A stretch of 64,000 nt of DNA from the NCBI GenBank assembly GCA_963809965.1, contig CAWELU010000049.1, positions 1 to 64,000 of the forward strand, written 5' to 3'. The DNA comes from CAIWHR01 sp963809965 (GTDB taxonomy: Bacteria > Pseudomonadota > Gammaproteobacteria > Burkholderiales > Casimicrobiaceae). Below are positions 9,711 to 20,022 of the stretch, piece by piece. How positions within the stretch are numbered: the first letter of the stretch is position 1; each line of letters starts with the position of its first letter. The notes under the pieces were generated by a model. The model worked only from the letters and a program-made list of their open reading frames with translations. It was not told the origin of the DNA and ran no database searches. Position numbers and translations under genes: made by a program.

Positions 9711-9740
9711 GCGGGCAGCGGCCGTTGTGGCGCTGCCCGC
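9711..9740 (+). other. Intercistronic hairpin between ugpB and ugpA
   Basis: GCGGGCAGCG and CGCTGCCCGC form a perfect 10-bp stem with a 10-base loop. It starts eight bases after the ugpB stop and is not followed by a U-run. Such a structure can act as a partial terminator or protect the 3' end of the ugpB message, and so raise binding-protein output over the permeases. Confidence 0.6.
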
Positions 9741-9760
9741 CTTCCCGATAATCCCGCGGG

Positions 9761-10642
9761 ATGGAAAAGCGCGTCGTCTTCCGCTCGGCGTGGCTGCCCT
9801 ACGCGCTGCTCGCGCCGCAGATCGCGATCACGATCGTCTTCTTCTTCTGGCCGGCGGCGCAGGCGATCTGGTACTCGTTCCAGCTCCAGGACGCGTTCGG
9901 CTTGAGGACGGAGTTCGTCGGGCTGCGGAACTTCTACGACTTGTTCCGGGACAGCCACTATCTCGACTCGTTCAAGATCACGGCGATCTTCAGCGTGCTC
10001 GTGGCCGGCTTCGGCATCGTGATATCGCTGCTGCTCGCCACCATGGCGGACCGCGTCCTGCGCGGGGCGCTGGCGTACAAGACGCTTCTGATCTGGCCGT
10101 ACGGGGTGGCGCCTGCGGTGGCGGGCGTGCTGTGGGCGTTCCTGTTCGCGCCCTCGATCGGCATCCTGACGTTTCTGCTGAAGCGCATGGGCATCGACTG
10201 GAACTGGGTCATCCAGGGCGATCAGGCCATGCTGCTGGTCGTGATCGCGTCGGTGTGGAATCAGATCAGCTACAACTTCCTGTTCTTTCTCGCCGGGCTG
10301 CAGTCGATTCCCAGGTCGCTGATCGAAGCGGCGGCGATCGACGGGGCGGGGCCGATGCGCCGCTTCTGGACGATCGTCTTTCCGCTCCTTTCACCGACGA
10401 CCTTCTTCCTGCTGGTGGTGAACATCGTCTACGCGTTCTTCAACACGTTCGGGGTCATCGATGCCACCACCCAGGGCGGGCCCGCCGGCGCGACCCAGAT
10501 CCTGGTCTACAAGGTGTATTACGACGGCGTGAAGGCGGCCGACCTCGGCGGGTCGTCGGCGCAGTCGGTGGTGCTGATGGCCATCGTGATCGCCCTGACA
10601 GTCGTGCAGTTCCGCTTCATCGAGAAGAAGGTCCAGTACTGA
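9761..10642 (+). CDS. ugpA: Glycerol-3-phosphate ABC importer, permease
   Basis: UgpA (293 aa) is one of two inner-membrane permease subunits. It has six predicted membrane segments, starting in the N-terminal YALLAPQIAITIVFFFWPAA. The ABC-coupling EAA motif reads EAAAIDGAGPMRRFWTIVFP, where the helix docks on UgpC. The order and family match Ugp importers, and the gene ends 10 bases before ugpE. Confidence 0.93.
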   Translation: MEKRVVFRSAWLPYALLAPQIAITIVFFFWPAAQAIWYSFQLQDAFGLRTEFVGLRNFYDLFRDSHYLDSFKITAIFSVLVAGFGIVISLLLATMADRVLRGALAYKTLLIWPYGVAPAVAGVLWAFLFAPSIGILTFLLKRMGIDWNWVIQGDQAMLLVVIASVWNQISYNFLFFLAGLQSIPRSLIEAAAIDGAGPMRRFWTIVFPLLSPTTFFLLVVNIVYAFFNTFGVIDATTQGGPAGATQILVYKVYYDGVKAADLGGSSAQSVVLMAIVIALTVVQFRFIEKKVQY

Positions 10643-10652
10643 GCGCCGACGC

Positions 10653-11501
10653 ATGGTAGAGAACCGGCCCTGGCTGACGATGCTATCCCACGCGGTGCTG
10701 ATACTCGGCGTCGTCGTGGTGGCGTTTCCGGTCTACGTGACCTTCGTCGCCTCCACGCTCACGCTCGACCAGATCGTCTCGGTGCCGATGCCGCTGCTGC
10801 CGGGCGATCAGTTCCTGAACAACTACTCGCAGGTGCTTTCGGCCGGATCCACGAAGGGATCGGCGGCGGCGGTATCGACGATGATGACGAACAGCCTGAT
10901 CATGGCGCTCACGATCGCGATCGGCAAGATCTCGATCTCGATCATCGCGTCGTTCGCGATCGTTTATTTCCGCTTTCCGCTGCGCATGTTCTTCTTCTGG
11001 ATGATCTTCGTCACGCTGATGCTGCCCGTCGAAGTGCGCATCATCCCGACCTTCAAGGTGGCGTCCGACCTGGGGCTGCTCGACTCGTATGCCGGACTGA
11101 CGCTGCCGCTCATCGCCTCCGCCACGGCGACATTCCTCTTTCGGCAGTTCTTCCTGACCATTCCCGAGGAGTTGGCGGAGGCGGCACGCATCGACGGCGC
11201 GGGGCCGATGCGTTTCTTCAGGGACGTCGTGCTGCCGCTTTCGAAGACGAGCATTGCGGCGCTGTTCGTGATCCAGTTCATCTACGGCTGGAATCAGTAT
11301 CTCTGGCCGCTGCTGATAACGAGCCAGGAGTCGATGTACACGACGGTGATCGGCATCCGGCGGATGATGGTGGGCGGCGACGCGGCCAACGAATGGCACC
11401 TCATCATGGCAACGGCGATGCTGGCGCTGCTGCCGCCGGCGGCCGTGGTGGTGCTGATGCAGAAGTGGTTCGTCAAGGGTCTGGTCGAGACGGAGAAATA
11501 G
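10653..11501 (+). CDS. ugpE: Glycerol-3-phosphate ABC importer, permease
   Basis: UgpE (282 aa) is the second permease subunit. It has about six membrane segments and an EAA loop, EAARIDGAGPMRFFRDVVLP, in the usual place two thirds along the chain. It follows ugpA closely and precedes ugpC. The last 13 codons have an imperfect copy just downstream (see the repeat at 11535). Confidence 0.93.
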   Translation: MVENRPWLTMLSHAVLILGVVVVAFPVYVTFVASTLTLDQIVSVPMPLLPGDQFLNNYSQVLSAGSTKGSAAAVSTMMTNSLIMALTIAIGKISISIIASFAIVYFRFPLRMFFFWMIFVTLMLPVEVRIIPTFKVASDLGLLDSYAGLTLPLIASATATFLFRQFFLTIPEELAEAARIDGAGPMRFFRDVVLPLSKTSIAALFVIQFIYGWNQYLWPLLITSQESMYTTVIGIRRMMVGGDAANEWHLIMATAMLALLPPAAVVVLMQKWFVKGLVETEK

Positions 11502-11534
11502 GCAATGCGGATGGCGCCAAGGGCGCAGATGTCA

Positions 11535-11573
11535 AGACGGTTCGTGCAACGCTCGATCGAGACGGAGACATAG
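11535..11573 (+). repeat. Degenerate copy of the ugpE 3' end
   Basis: These 39 bases (coding RRFVQRSIETET-stop) align codon for codon with the last 39 bases of ugpE at 11463-11501 (KWFVKGLVETEK-stop). The ETE and stop region is nearly identical, while the 5' half has diverged. The copy forms the tail of a 22-codon open frame starting at ATG 11505. It looks like an old tandem duplication between ugpE and ugpC. Confidence 0.5.
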
Positions 11574-11576
11574 AGG

Positions 11577-12569
<993 letters not shown>

Positions 12570-12592
12570 ATGATCGTCCCAGGGAGGCTCAC

Positions 12593-13231
12593 TTGAACAC
12601 GACAAGACTGTCGCGGTGCAGGAAACCCATCGCCCGATGGGGTCTCATGGCCATCGCCGTCGGGGTGGCAATCCCGCTATTGGCTCAGACGCCCGGCGGG
12701 CCGCCCCGTGCAGACCCACCCCAGTTGAAAGTTGGCGATCGATGGAAGTGGGAGCGTACGGACAGCCTGACCGGCAACGTCATCCGGACGACCGAGCGGA
12801 CCGTCACCGCCGTTTCGCCGACGCAGATCGAGTCCATCCAGAACGATGGTAAACATGTCAGCACGGCCGAATTGAATGCCATCGAGACCCCCGAAGCTAC
12901 GCTGGACGCGAGCATCAAGGGGCTGAGCTTCCCGCTCGAGGTGGGCAAGAAGTGGAAGTCCGCGGGCAAGATCACGGTCAAGACCCCGTCAGCGACGGGA
13001 GAGCAGCAATTCGATGTGAGCGTCGACAGCTACGAGAAGATCACAGTGCGAGCCGGAACGTTCGACGCATACAAGATTACGTCACAGGGCTACATCACAT
13101 TCCGCCAGGGCCGCCAGGTGAACCGCACCTACTGGTATGCCCCGGAGGCCCGGGCGATCGTGAAATTCCAGAACGATGACCGGAACAATCGATACACCGA
13201 CGAGCTGATCGAGCTGAAGTTGGCGCCTTGA
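12593..13231 (+). CDS. Secreted protein of unknown function
   Basis: This 212-residue protein starts at TTG 12593, with AGGGAGG six bases upstream. It has a hydrophobic signal segment (LMAIAVGVAIPLLAQ, about residues 18-32) and a mature part rich in beta-strand-like repeats such as KVGDRWKWERTDSLTG and EKITVRAGTFDAYKITSQGY. The pattern is like soluble periplasmic beta-proteins that occur as hypothetical proteins in Betaproteobacteria. It is 23 bases after ugpC but in another frame, so it may be read from the ugp message. No function is claimed. Confidence 0.75.
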   Translation: MNTTRLSRCRKPIARWGLMAIAVGVAIPLLAQTPGGPPRADPPQLKVGDRWKWERTDSLTGNVIRTTERTVTAVSPTQIESIQNDGKHVSTAELNAIETPEATLDASIKGLSFPLEVGKKWKSAGKITVKTPSATGEQQFDVSVDSYEKITVRAGTFDAYKITSQGYITFRQGRQVNRTYWYAPEARAIVKFQNDDRNNRYTDELIELKLAP

Positions 13232-13280
13232 GCGCGCCCCGCGGGTGCGCAGACGCATCCCCTGCCGCGACGCCGGCCCT

Positions 13281-16200
13281 TCAGTCCGCCGCGCCGGTAT
13301 GTGGGACCGTCAGCGCTGGCACCTCGCCATGTGGAAGCTTCACGCGCCGGCCGGCAAGCAGCGTGTAGGCGGTGGGCACGACGAACAGGGTAAGCAGTGT
13401 CCCGAACGCCATGCCGCCGACGATCACCCAGCCGATCTGCAACCGCGACTCCGCCCCTGCGCCGCTGGCCAGCGCCAGCGGCAACGCGCCAAGCACCATC
13501 GCGCCCGTCGTCATCATGATCGGCCGCAGCCGCAGCGTCGCTGCATCGACAACGGCCTCGAACAGCGGCTCGCCCTTTGCGCGCAGCTGATTCGAGAATT
13601 CGACGATCAGGATCCCGTGCTTGGTGATGAGCCCCACGAGTGTCACGAGGCCCACCTGGCTGTAGATGTTGAGCGTGCCGCCGGCAAGCCAGAGCGTGAT
13701 CAATGCCCCGGTCATCGACAGAGGCACCGATAGCATGATCACGAATGGATTGATGAAGCTCTCGAATTGCGCCGACAGCACGAGGTAGATGAACATCAGC
13801 GCCAGTACAAAGGTGAAATAGATCTCGCCGCCCGACAAACGGAACTCGCGCGACTGGCCATCGAGATCGGTCTGTGCCGTCGCCGGCAGCACCCGCTTCG
13901 CCGCGTCGTCCATCGCCTTCAGCGCGTCGCCGATTGCGTACCCGGGCGCGAGCGTCGCCGTGACCTTGACGGCGCGCAGCCGGTTGAAGTGATTGAGCGA
14001 TTGCGGCGCGACGTTCTCGCGCACGTCGACCAGGTTGGAAAGCTGCACCATGCCGCCGTCGCGGGCACGGACGTAGGCGTCGCTAATGTCCGCCGGGCTC
14101 GACCGGTCGACCGATGCGACCTGGACGATGACGTCGTACTGCTCGCCGTCCTTCTTGAAGCGCGTGACCTGACGCCCGCCGAGCATGGTTTCGAGCGTGC
14201 GGCCCACGGTATCGACGCCCACGCCGATGTCGGAAAGCTTGTCGCGATTGATCGTCACCCGCACCTCGGGCGTGTTGAGCCGCAGGTCGGTCTGCAGGTT
14301 CTGCACGCCCGGGTACTTGCGCGCCTCCTCGAGGAAGCGATCGACGATGCGCTGCAGCTCCGGATACGGGACCTGCGACATCACGACGTATTCGATCGGC
14401 GTCGAGCGGAACGACTGGCCGAGCGAGGGCGGACTGTTGGCGAACGCCTGCGCCCCGGGAATCGCCATGAGCTTCGGGCGCAGCTCGTCGGCGATCTGCT
14501 TCTGGTTGCGGGTCCGCTCCTCCCAGGGTTTGAGGCGCAGGATGGCGATGCCGTCGACCACCGTCGGGAAGCCCGAGATCGCCTGGAACGCGGCACCCTC
14601 CGGAACCTGGGCGTAGAACTGCTCGATCGGCCGGATCTGCTCGGCGGTGTACACGGGCGTCGACCCCTGCGGCGCCGTCACGATGCCGAGAATGACGCCG
14701 CGGTCCTCCAGGGGCGCCAGTTCCGACTTGAGCAGCGTGAAGAACAGCGCGCCCAGTCCGAGGACGATCACCCACACCAGCGCGATCAGCCAGCGCGCGT
14801 GCAGCGTGGCGGTGAGCAGACGCCGGTAGCCGTTGGTCAACGCAACGATCCAGCCTTCGATCGTGTTGTAGATCCGCGAATGCCGGTCCTGGTGCCTGAG
14901 CAGTAGCGAGCACATCATCGGCGAGAGCGTCAGCGCGACGAAGCCGGAAACGAGCACGGCGCCGGCCAGGGTGAGTGCAAATTCGATGAACAGGCGACCG
15001 GTGCGACCTGTCGCGAACGCGAGCGGCGCGAACACCGACGCGAGCGTGAGCGTCATCGCCACGATGGCGAACCCGATCTCCCGCGCGCCCTCGATCGCCG
15101 CCTGCTTGCGCGGCATGCCCTCCTCGACGTGCCGGAAGATGTTCTCGAGCATGACGATGGCGTCGTCGACGACCAGCCCGATCGCCAGCACGAGGGCGAG
15201 CAGCGTCAGCGTGTTGATCGTGAATCCGAACGCGTACATCAGGCCGAACGCGCCGATCAGCGAGACCGGGATGGTGGTCAGCGGGATCACCGTCGCGCGC
15301 AGGCTGCGCAGGAAGAAATAGATGACCAGCACGACCAGCAGGATCGCCTCGGCGATCGTCTCGAACACCGACTTGATCGAGCGGTCGATGAACACCGACG
15401 TGTCGTAGGCGATGATGAACTTCATCCCGGGCGGAACGCCCTGGTTGATCCTCTCGACTTCCGCCCGCACGGCTTTCGACAGGTCCAGCGGATTCGCGAC
15501 CGCCTGCTTGATCACGCCGATGTTGAGCGACGGATTGCCGTTGTAACGGGAGATCGTCCGCTCGTTGACGGCGCCGATCTCGGCCGACCCGATGTCGCGG
15601 ATGCGCACCGGGTACCCGCCGACATTGGCGACGATGATGTTGTTGAACTGCTCGGGCGTGCGCACGTCGGTCTCGGCGACGACGGTGAACTCGCGCGCCG
15701 TTGATTCGATGCGCCCGGCCGGGATTTCGGCATTCTGCCGGCGCAGCGCGTCCTCGACGTCCTGCACCGTCAGCTTGTAGCCGGCGAGGCGCGTGCGGTC
15801 GAGGTTGATCCGCATCGACACCTGCCGGTCGCCGAAGACGCGGACGTCCGCCGCGCCCGGCAGCACGGACAGCCGCGGCTGGACGTAGCGCTTCACGTAG
15901 TCCGAGGCTTCCAGCGGCGTCAGCGTGCCCGCCTGCACCGCAATGTAGATGATCGGCTGCGAGTCCGCCTCGACCTTGGCGATGATCGGCTCGTCGATGG
16001 TTTCGGGCAGCTTGCCGCGCGCGCGCGAGACCTTGTCGCGGACGTCGGCGGCGGCCGAATCCGGGTCGCGCTTCAGCGTGAAGCGCACATTGATCCGGCT
16101 CGACTCCGACCGGCTCTGCGAGGTCATCACCTCGACGCCCTCGATGCCGGCGAGCGAATCCTCGAGCGGCTTGGTCACCTGCGACTCGACGACCTCGGCC

Positions 16201-16364
16201 GAGGCCCCGAGATAGGTCACCGAGACACTGACCACCGGCTCGTCGATCCGCGGGTATTCGCGCACCGACAGCCGCGTATAGGAAATGACGCCGATCAGCA
16301 GGATGATGAGCGAGAGCACCGTCGCGAAGACGGGTCGCTTGATGCAGATCTCGGGTAGTTGCAT
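13281..16364 (-). CDS. RND multidrug efflux permease (HAE1 type)
   Basis: This 1027-residue protein is a complete inner-membrane RND permease of the AcrB/MexB/MdtB class. It has 12 membrane segments, two large periplasmic loops and the proton-relay pair in GLVVDDAIVMLENIFRH on TM4. The start MQLPEICIKRPVFATVLSLI is typical of the branch that carries single-component MFP partners such as the one just upstream. No outer-membrane TolC gene follows, so a TolC from elsewhere must be used. The gene is in one frame. Confidence 0.94.
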   Translation of the reverse strand: MQLPEICIKRPVFATVLSLIILLIGVISYTRLSVREYPRIDEPVVSVSVTYLGASAEVVESQVTKPLEDSLAGIEGVEVMTSQSRSESSRINVRFTLKRDPDSAAADVRDKVSRARGKLPETIDEPIIAKVEADSQPIIYIAVQAGTLTPLEASDYVKRYVQPRLSVLPGAADVRVFGDRQVSMRINLDRTRLAGYKLTVQDVEDALRRQNAEIPAGRIESTAREFTVVAETDVRTPEQFNNIIVANVGGYPVRIRDIGSAEIGAVNERTISRYNGNPSLNIGVIKQAVANPLDLSKAVRAEVERINQGVPPGMKFIIAYDTSVFIDRSIKSVFETIAEAILLVVLVIYFFLRSLRATVIPLTTIPVSLIGAFGLMYAFGFTINTLTLLALVLAIGLVVDDAIVMLENIFRHVEEGMPRKQAAIEGAREIGFAIVAMTLTLASVFAPLAFATGRTGRLFIEFALTLAGAVLVSGFVALTLSPMMCSLLLRHQDRHSRIYNTIEGWIVALTNGYRRLLTATLHARWLIALVWVIVLGLGALFFTLLKSELAPLEDRGVILGIVTAPQGSTPVYTAEQIRPIEQFYAQVPEGAAFQAISGFPTVVDGIAILRLKPWEERTRNQKQIADELRPKLMAIPGAQAFANSPPSLGQSFRSTPIEYVVMSQVPYPELQRIVDRFLEEARKYPGVQNLQTDLRLNTPEVRVTINRDKLSDIGVGVDTVGRTLETMLGGRQVTRFKKDGEQYDVIVQVASVDRSSPADISDAYVRARDGGMVQLSNLVDVRENVAPQSLNHFNRLRAVKVTATLAPGYAIGDALKAMDDAAKRVLPATAQTDLDGQSREFRLSGGEIYFTFVLALMFIYLVLSAQFESFINPFVIMLSVPLSMTGALITLWLAGGTLNIYSQVGLVTLVGLITKHGILIVEFSNQLRAKGEPLFEAVVDAATLRLRPIMMTTGAMVLGALPLALASGAGAESRLQIGWVIVGGMAFGTLLTLFVVPTAYTLLAGRRVKLPHGEVPALTVPHTGAAD

Positions 16365-16384
16365 GGCCGGCAGAAAATGGCGGG

Positions 16385-17636
16385 TCAGGACTTGCGAGGG
16401 GGTGGCGGCGGCGTGTTCTCAGCGTTGGCCGGTGATCCCGGCGAAGGCTTTAATTCGGTCGCTCGCGCGGAGGGCGGGGTCACCCCGGATGCTGGCGCGG
16501 CGGCAGTGCCCTCGGCGGCACCGCCGAGGACGGTTACCGGGGCGCCGTCGCGAAGCTTGAGTTGACCCGCAATGACGACCAGGTCGTCCTTCGTGACGCC
16601 GTTGAGGAGCTCCACCTTGGCGTCGCGGCGCTGCCCGACTTCCACCTTGGTCCGCACCGCCTTTCCGTCGACGATCCGATACACATACTGCGAATCACCC
16701 TGCGGCACCAGCGCCTGCTCGGGCAACACCAGCGCGTCCTGCACTTCTCGCGTGATGAGCCGCACCCGGGCGAACATCCCGGGACGCAGCGAAGTGTCGG
16801 GATTGCGCACGATGGCACGGATCACGATGGCGCGCCCCGCCGCATCGACCAGCGGATTCACGGCAAACACCGTGCCCTCGAACGTGCTGCCGGGCAGCGC
16901 GTCGAACTGGATCTGCAGCGCCTGCCCAACGCGGACCTGCCGCATGTACACCTCGGGCACGCGGAAGTCGACTTTGAGGGGATCGATCGCCTCGAGATTG
17001 ACAATGTCGGCGCCCTCCTTCACGTAGTCGCCCACCGACACGGATCGTAGGCCGATGATTCCGGAAAACGGCGCCCGCAGCTCGGTCTTCGCGAATTTGG
17101 CCTCGGCAAGCTGCACGGCGGCCTCCGGCAACCTTCAGGTTGTTCTCGGCCTCGTCCCTGGCCTGGCTCGAAATGAAGTTGCTCTTGGCGAGGTCGACCG
17201 CGCGGTCGTACTTGGTGCGGGCGAGCTTGAGGTTGGCGCGCGCCTGCTGAACCTCGGCTTCCGGCACCGCCGGATCCAGCCGTACGAGTAGCGCACCCTT
17301 TGCGACCCGCTGGCCTTCCTGAAAGCCGATCCCGCTGATGCGGCCGGCGACCTCGGGCCGCAAAGTGACCGATTCATCGGAGCGGAGGGATCCCACTGCA
17401 GTGATGGTCTGCGGCATCGGCGCGTACGCCACTTTCACCGCTTCGACCGCGACGTCGACTGGTTGGCCGCCCGATGCGCCGAGGCCCTTGCCTCCGGCGT
17501 TCTGACCATCCGCGCTGCTTCGTGCGGCGGTCGGTGTGTCACCCGCGGTCGAGCGCTGCTGCCCGAACCAATAACCACCGGCCAACGCAACAACGATGCC
17601 CAACACCGCGACGGTGGCAGTGACGCCTCTGTTCAT
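16385..17636 (-). CDS. RND periplasmic adaptor (HlyD/AcrA family), one +1 frameshift
   Basis: This adaptor (about 416 aa) links the RND permease to an outer-membrane channel. It begins MNRGVTATVAVLGIVVALAGG, a membrane anchor or signal. The biotinyl-lipoyl half motifs (GRISGIGFQEGQRVAKGALL and TELRAPFSGIIGLRSVSVGD) flank a coiled-coil hairpin (AEVQQARANLKLARTKYDRA). The frame breaks near 17125 and is restored by removing one G after GCC (NLKVA-EAAVQLAEAK). A Pro-rich C-terminal tail ends in PPPPPRKS. It is 20 bases upstream of the permease and cotranscribed with it. Confidence 0.9.
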
Positions 17637-17888
17637 TTTCGGTACAGGATCAGCGTGTGAAGCCGACGTTGGAAAAGGGTTGAATTATGCGCCGCGCCGG
17701 GGGGTGCGGCAAACTCGGACACCGCAGCGTCCACGTGCTCGTAGCGCCGAAATCGACCGCACTTCAGGGCATGAACATAAGGCCACTCCCAACACTCCCG
17801 AGTTCCCGAAGTTCCTGGCCTCCGCAGGGACCGTCGTTTTGCACACCACAATGGCGACGGACAGGGCTCCGCGGCTGAGACCGCGCTC

Positions 17889-18263
17889 TCACCACCGCCA
17901 CGCAGCGACGGCGAGCGCGACCCACGCGGCAAGGAATGCGACGCCGCCTATCGGCGTTACGGCACCCCACCCGCGCACACCGGTCAATGCCAGCGCATAA
18001 AGACTTCCCGAGAACAATGCGATCCCGGCGACGAGCAGCCATCCGGCCGCCGCGAGCGCTCCTGCTTCCGGTTTCTGCAGCAACAGTATCCCGACCGCGA
18101 GCAGCCCCAATGCGTGCCAGGCGTGGTATTGCACCGCAGTCTGAAAAACCGCGAGCAGATCGGGTGTTAATTTCGCCCGCAGCGCGTGCGCGCCGAAGGC
18201 ACCTGCGCCGACGGCAGCGAACAGGAACAGGGCGCCGAGAAGCAGGGCGAGCCGGGCGGTCAT
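17889..18263 (-). CDS. DUF423 small membrane protein
   Basis: This 124-residue protein has four predicted membrane helices and the DUF423 signature: LGAFGAHALRAKL-like at residues 20-32 and YHAWHALGLLAVG near residue 46. The family (YgdD in E. coli) is of unknown function. It is divergent from ridA, with 56 bases between the starts. The 250 bases between it and the RND adaptor hold no recognisable gene. Confidence 0.88.
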   Translation of the reverse strand: MTARLALLLGALFLFAAVGAGAFGAHALRAKLTPDLLAVFQTAVQYHAWHALGLLAVGILLLQKPEAGALAAAGWLLVAGIALFSGSLYALALTGVRGWGAVTPIGGVAFLAAWVALAVAAWRW

Positions 18264-18319
18264 CTCGTTTACAATGAAACCTTTGCGCCCTCGAGCGGCG
18301 CCGAACTCAGGATAGCATC

Positions 18320-18685
18320 ATGACCATCGAACGCCGCCACACCGGCAAGCGCCTCTCCGAACTGGTGATCAATCGCGCCTCCGGTACCGCCTATCTCGCC
18401 GGGCAGGTCGCCGACGATACCTCCGCCGAAATCACCGGCCAGACGCAGCAGGTCCTCGCGCAGATCGACGACCTGCTGTTCGAGGCCGGCACCGACAAGT
18501 CGAAGATTCTTTCAGCAACGATCTACCTGCCCGACATGGCCGACTTCGCGGCAATGAACGCCGTCTGGGAACAATGGGTCGTTCCCGGACAGACGCCGGC
18601 GCGCGCAACGGTGCAGGCGACACTCGCGGCGCCGAACTACCGCGTCGAAATCCAGATCGTCGCCGCGACGCCGATACCTGCCTGA
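18320..18685 (+). CDS. RidA-family enamine/imine deaminase
   Basis: This 121-residue cytoplasmic protein belongs to the RidA/YjgF superfamily, whose members hydrolyse reactive enamine or imine intermediates released by PLP enzymes. The core is visible as GTAYLAGQVADDTSAEI, then QVLAQIDDLLFEAGTDKSKIL, and the C-terminal ARATVQATLAAPNYRVEIQIVA with the conserved Arg that binds the carboxylate. It stops one base before the frame of an aminotransferase, a PLP enzyme, which makes functional coupling plausible. Confidence 0.9.
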   Translation: MTIERRHTGKRLSELVINRASGTAYLAGQVADDTSAEITGQTQQVLAQIDDLLFEAGTDKSKILSATIYLPDMADFAAMNAVWEQWVVPGQTPARATVQATLAAPNYRVEIQIVAATPIPA

Positions 18686-18691
18686 TTGCCG

Positions 18692-19990
18692 ATGGCCATT
18701 CCGTCCACTGCCGAACGCGGGAGCGCTTCGGCCACCACGCGGCGTGACGTCGCTTCCGCGTCCGGCGAAGCGACGAGACTTCCGGTCACGCGGGCGACGT
18801 TCGACCAGGTGATGGTGCCCTGCTTCGCGCCGGCGCCGTTCGTCCCGGTGCGCGGCGAAGGCTCGCGCGTCTGGGACCAGGAAGGCCGGATGTACATCGA
18901 CTTCGCCAGCGGCGTGGCGGTGACTTCGCTCGGCCACTGCCACCCGGCGATGGTGAAGGCGCTGGAGGAGCAGGCGCGCAGACTCTGGCACGTCTCGAAC
19001 TGGTTCACCAACGAGCCGGCACTGCGGCTCGCGAAGCGGCTCGTCGACGCGACGTTCGCCGACCGCGTCTTCTTCTGCAACTCCGGTGCCGAGGCGAACG
19101 AGGCGGCGTTGAAGCTCGCGCGACGGTACGCGCACGATCGGCACGGCCCGGACAAGTTTCGCGTCGTCTCGACGACCAACGCGTTCCATGGGCGCACGCT
19201 GTTCACGGTCACCGCCGGCGGCCAGGAAAAATATTCGAGCGGCTTCGGTCCCAACCCGCCGGGCATCACGCACCTGCCCTACAACGACATCGCCGCGCTG
19301 GAGCACGAGTTCGAAGCACAGGGTTCGGCCATCTGCGCCGTGATCCTGGAGCCGCTGCAGGGCGAGGGCGGAATGATCGCGGGCCGGCCCGAGTACCTGC
19401 AGACGGCGCGGCGGCTGTGCGATGCGCACGGGGCGCTGCTGATCTTCGACGAAGTGCAGAGCGGCATGGGGCGCACCGGTGCGCTTTTCTCGTACATGCA
19501 GAAGGGCGTCGTGCCCCACATCCTCACGAGTGCGAAGGGACTCGGCGGAGGATTCCCGATCGGCGCCATGTTGACCACGTCCGAGATTGCAAGCGTTTTC
19601 TCCGTCGGCGTGCACGGCACGACCTATGGCGGCAATCCGCTCGCCTGCGCCGTCGCCGGCGCGGTGTTCGACGTGATCAACACCACCGAGGTGCTCGACG
19701 GCGTGAAGGCGCGCCACGCGCTGTTCATGGAAGGCCTCAAGGCGATCAACGTGCGCCGCCACGTGTTCGCCGACCTGCGGGGCGAAGGGGTCTGGATCGG
19801 CGCCGAGCTCGATGCTCCGTGGCGCGGCAAGGCCATGGACGTCGTGAAGGCCGCAGGCGATGCCGGCCTGCTGTTGCTCGTCGCGGGACCCGACGTCCTC
19901 CGCATCGCGCCGTCGCTGGTGATCGGACTCGACGAGATCCTCGAAGGGCTCGCACGCCTGGAATCGGCGCTCAATCGCGCGCTCGCATAG
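18692..19990 (+). CDS. Class III aminotransferase, acetylornithine/GABA type
   Basis: This 432-residue PLP enzyme shows the class III signature: VFFCNSGAEANEAALKLARR, IFDEVQSGMGRTG with the PLP-binding Asp, and LTSAKGLGGGFPIGAM with the Schiff-base lysine at about residue 282. The nearest relatives are acetylornithine/succinylornithine and 4-aminobutyrate transaminases. The first 35 residues are a poorly conserved, Ser/Ala/Arg-rich extension, so the true start could be later. I used ATG 18692, while a TTG six bases earlier is also open. ridA lies immediately upstream. Confidence 0.85.
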   Translation: MAIPSTAERGSASATTRRDVASASGEATRLPVTRATFDQVMVPCFAPAPFVPVRGEGSRVWDQEGRMYIDFASGVAVTSLGHCHPAMVKALEEQARRLWHVSNWFTNEPALRLAKRLVDATFADRVFFCNSGAEANEAALKLARRYAHDRHGPDKFRVVSTTNAFHGRTLFTVTAGGQEKYSSGFGPNPPGITHLPYNDIAALEHEFEAQGSAICAVILEPLQGEGGMIAGRPEYLQTARRLCDAHGALLIFDEVQSGMGRTGALFSYMQKGVVPHILTSAKGLGGGFPIGAMLTTSEIASVFSVGVHGTTYGGNPLACAVAGAVFDVINTTEVLDGVKARHALFMEGLKAINVRRHVFADLRGEGVWIGAELDAPWRGKAMDVVKAAGDAGLLLLVAGPDVLRIAPSLVIGLDEILEGLARLESALNRALA

Positions 19991-20022
19991 ACCCGTCCCG
20001 ATTGGGCGCTGTGGCAGCCCGC

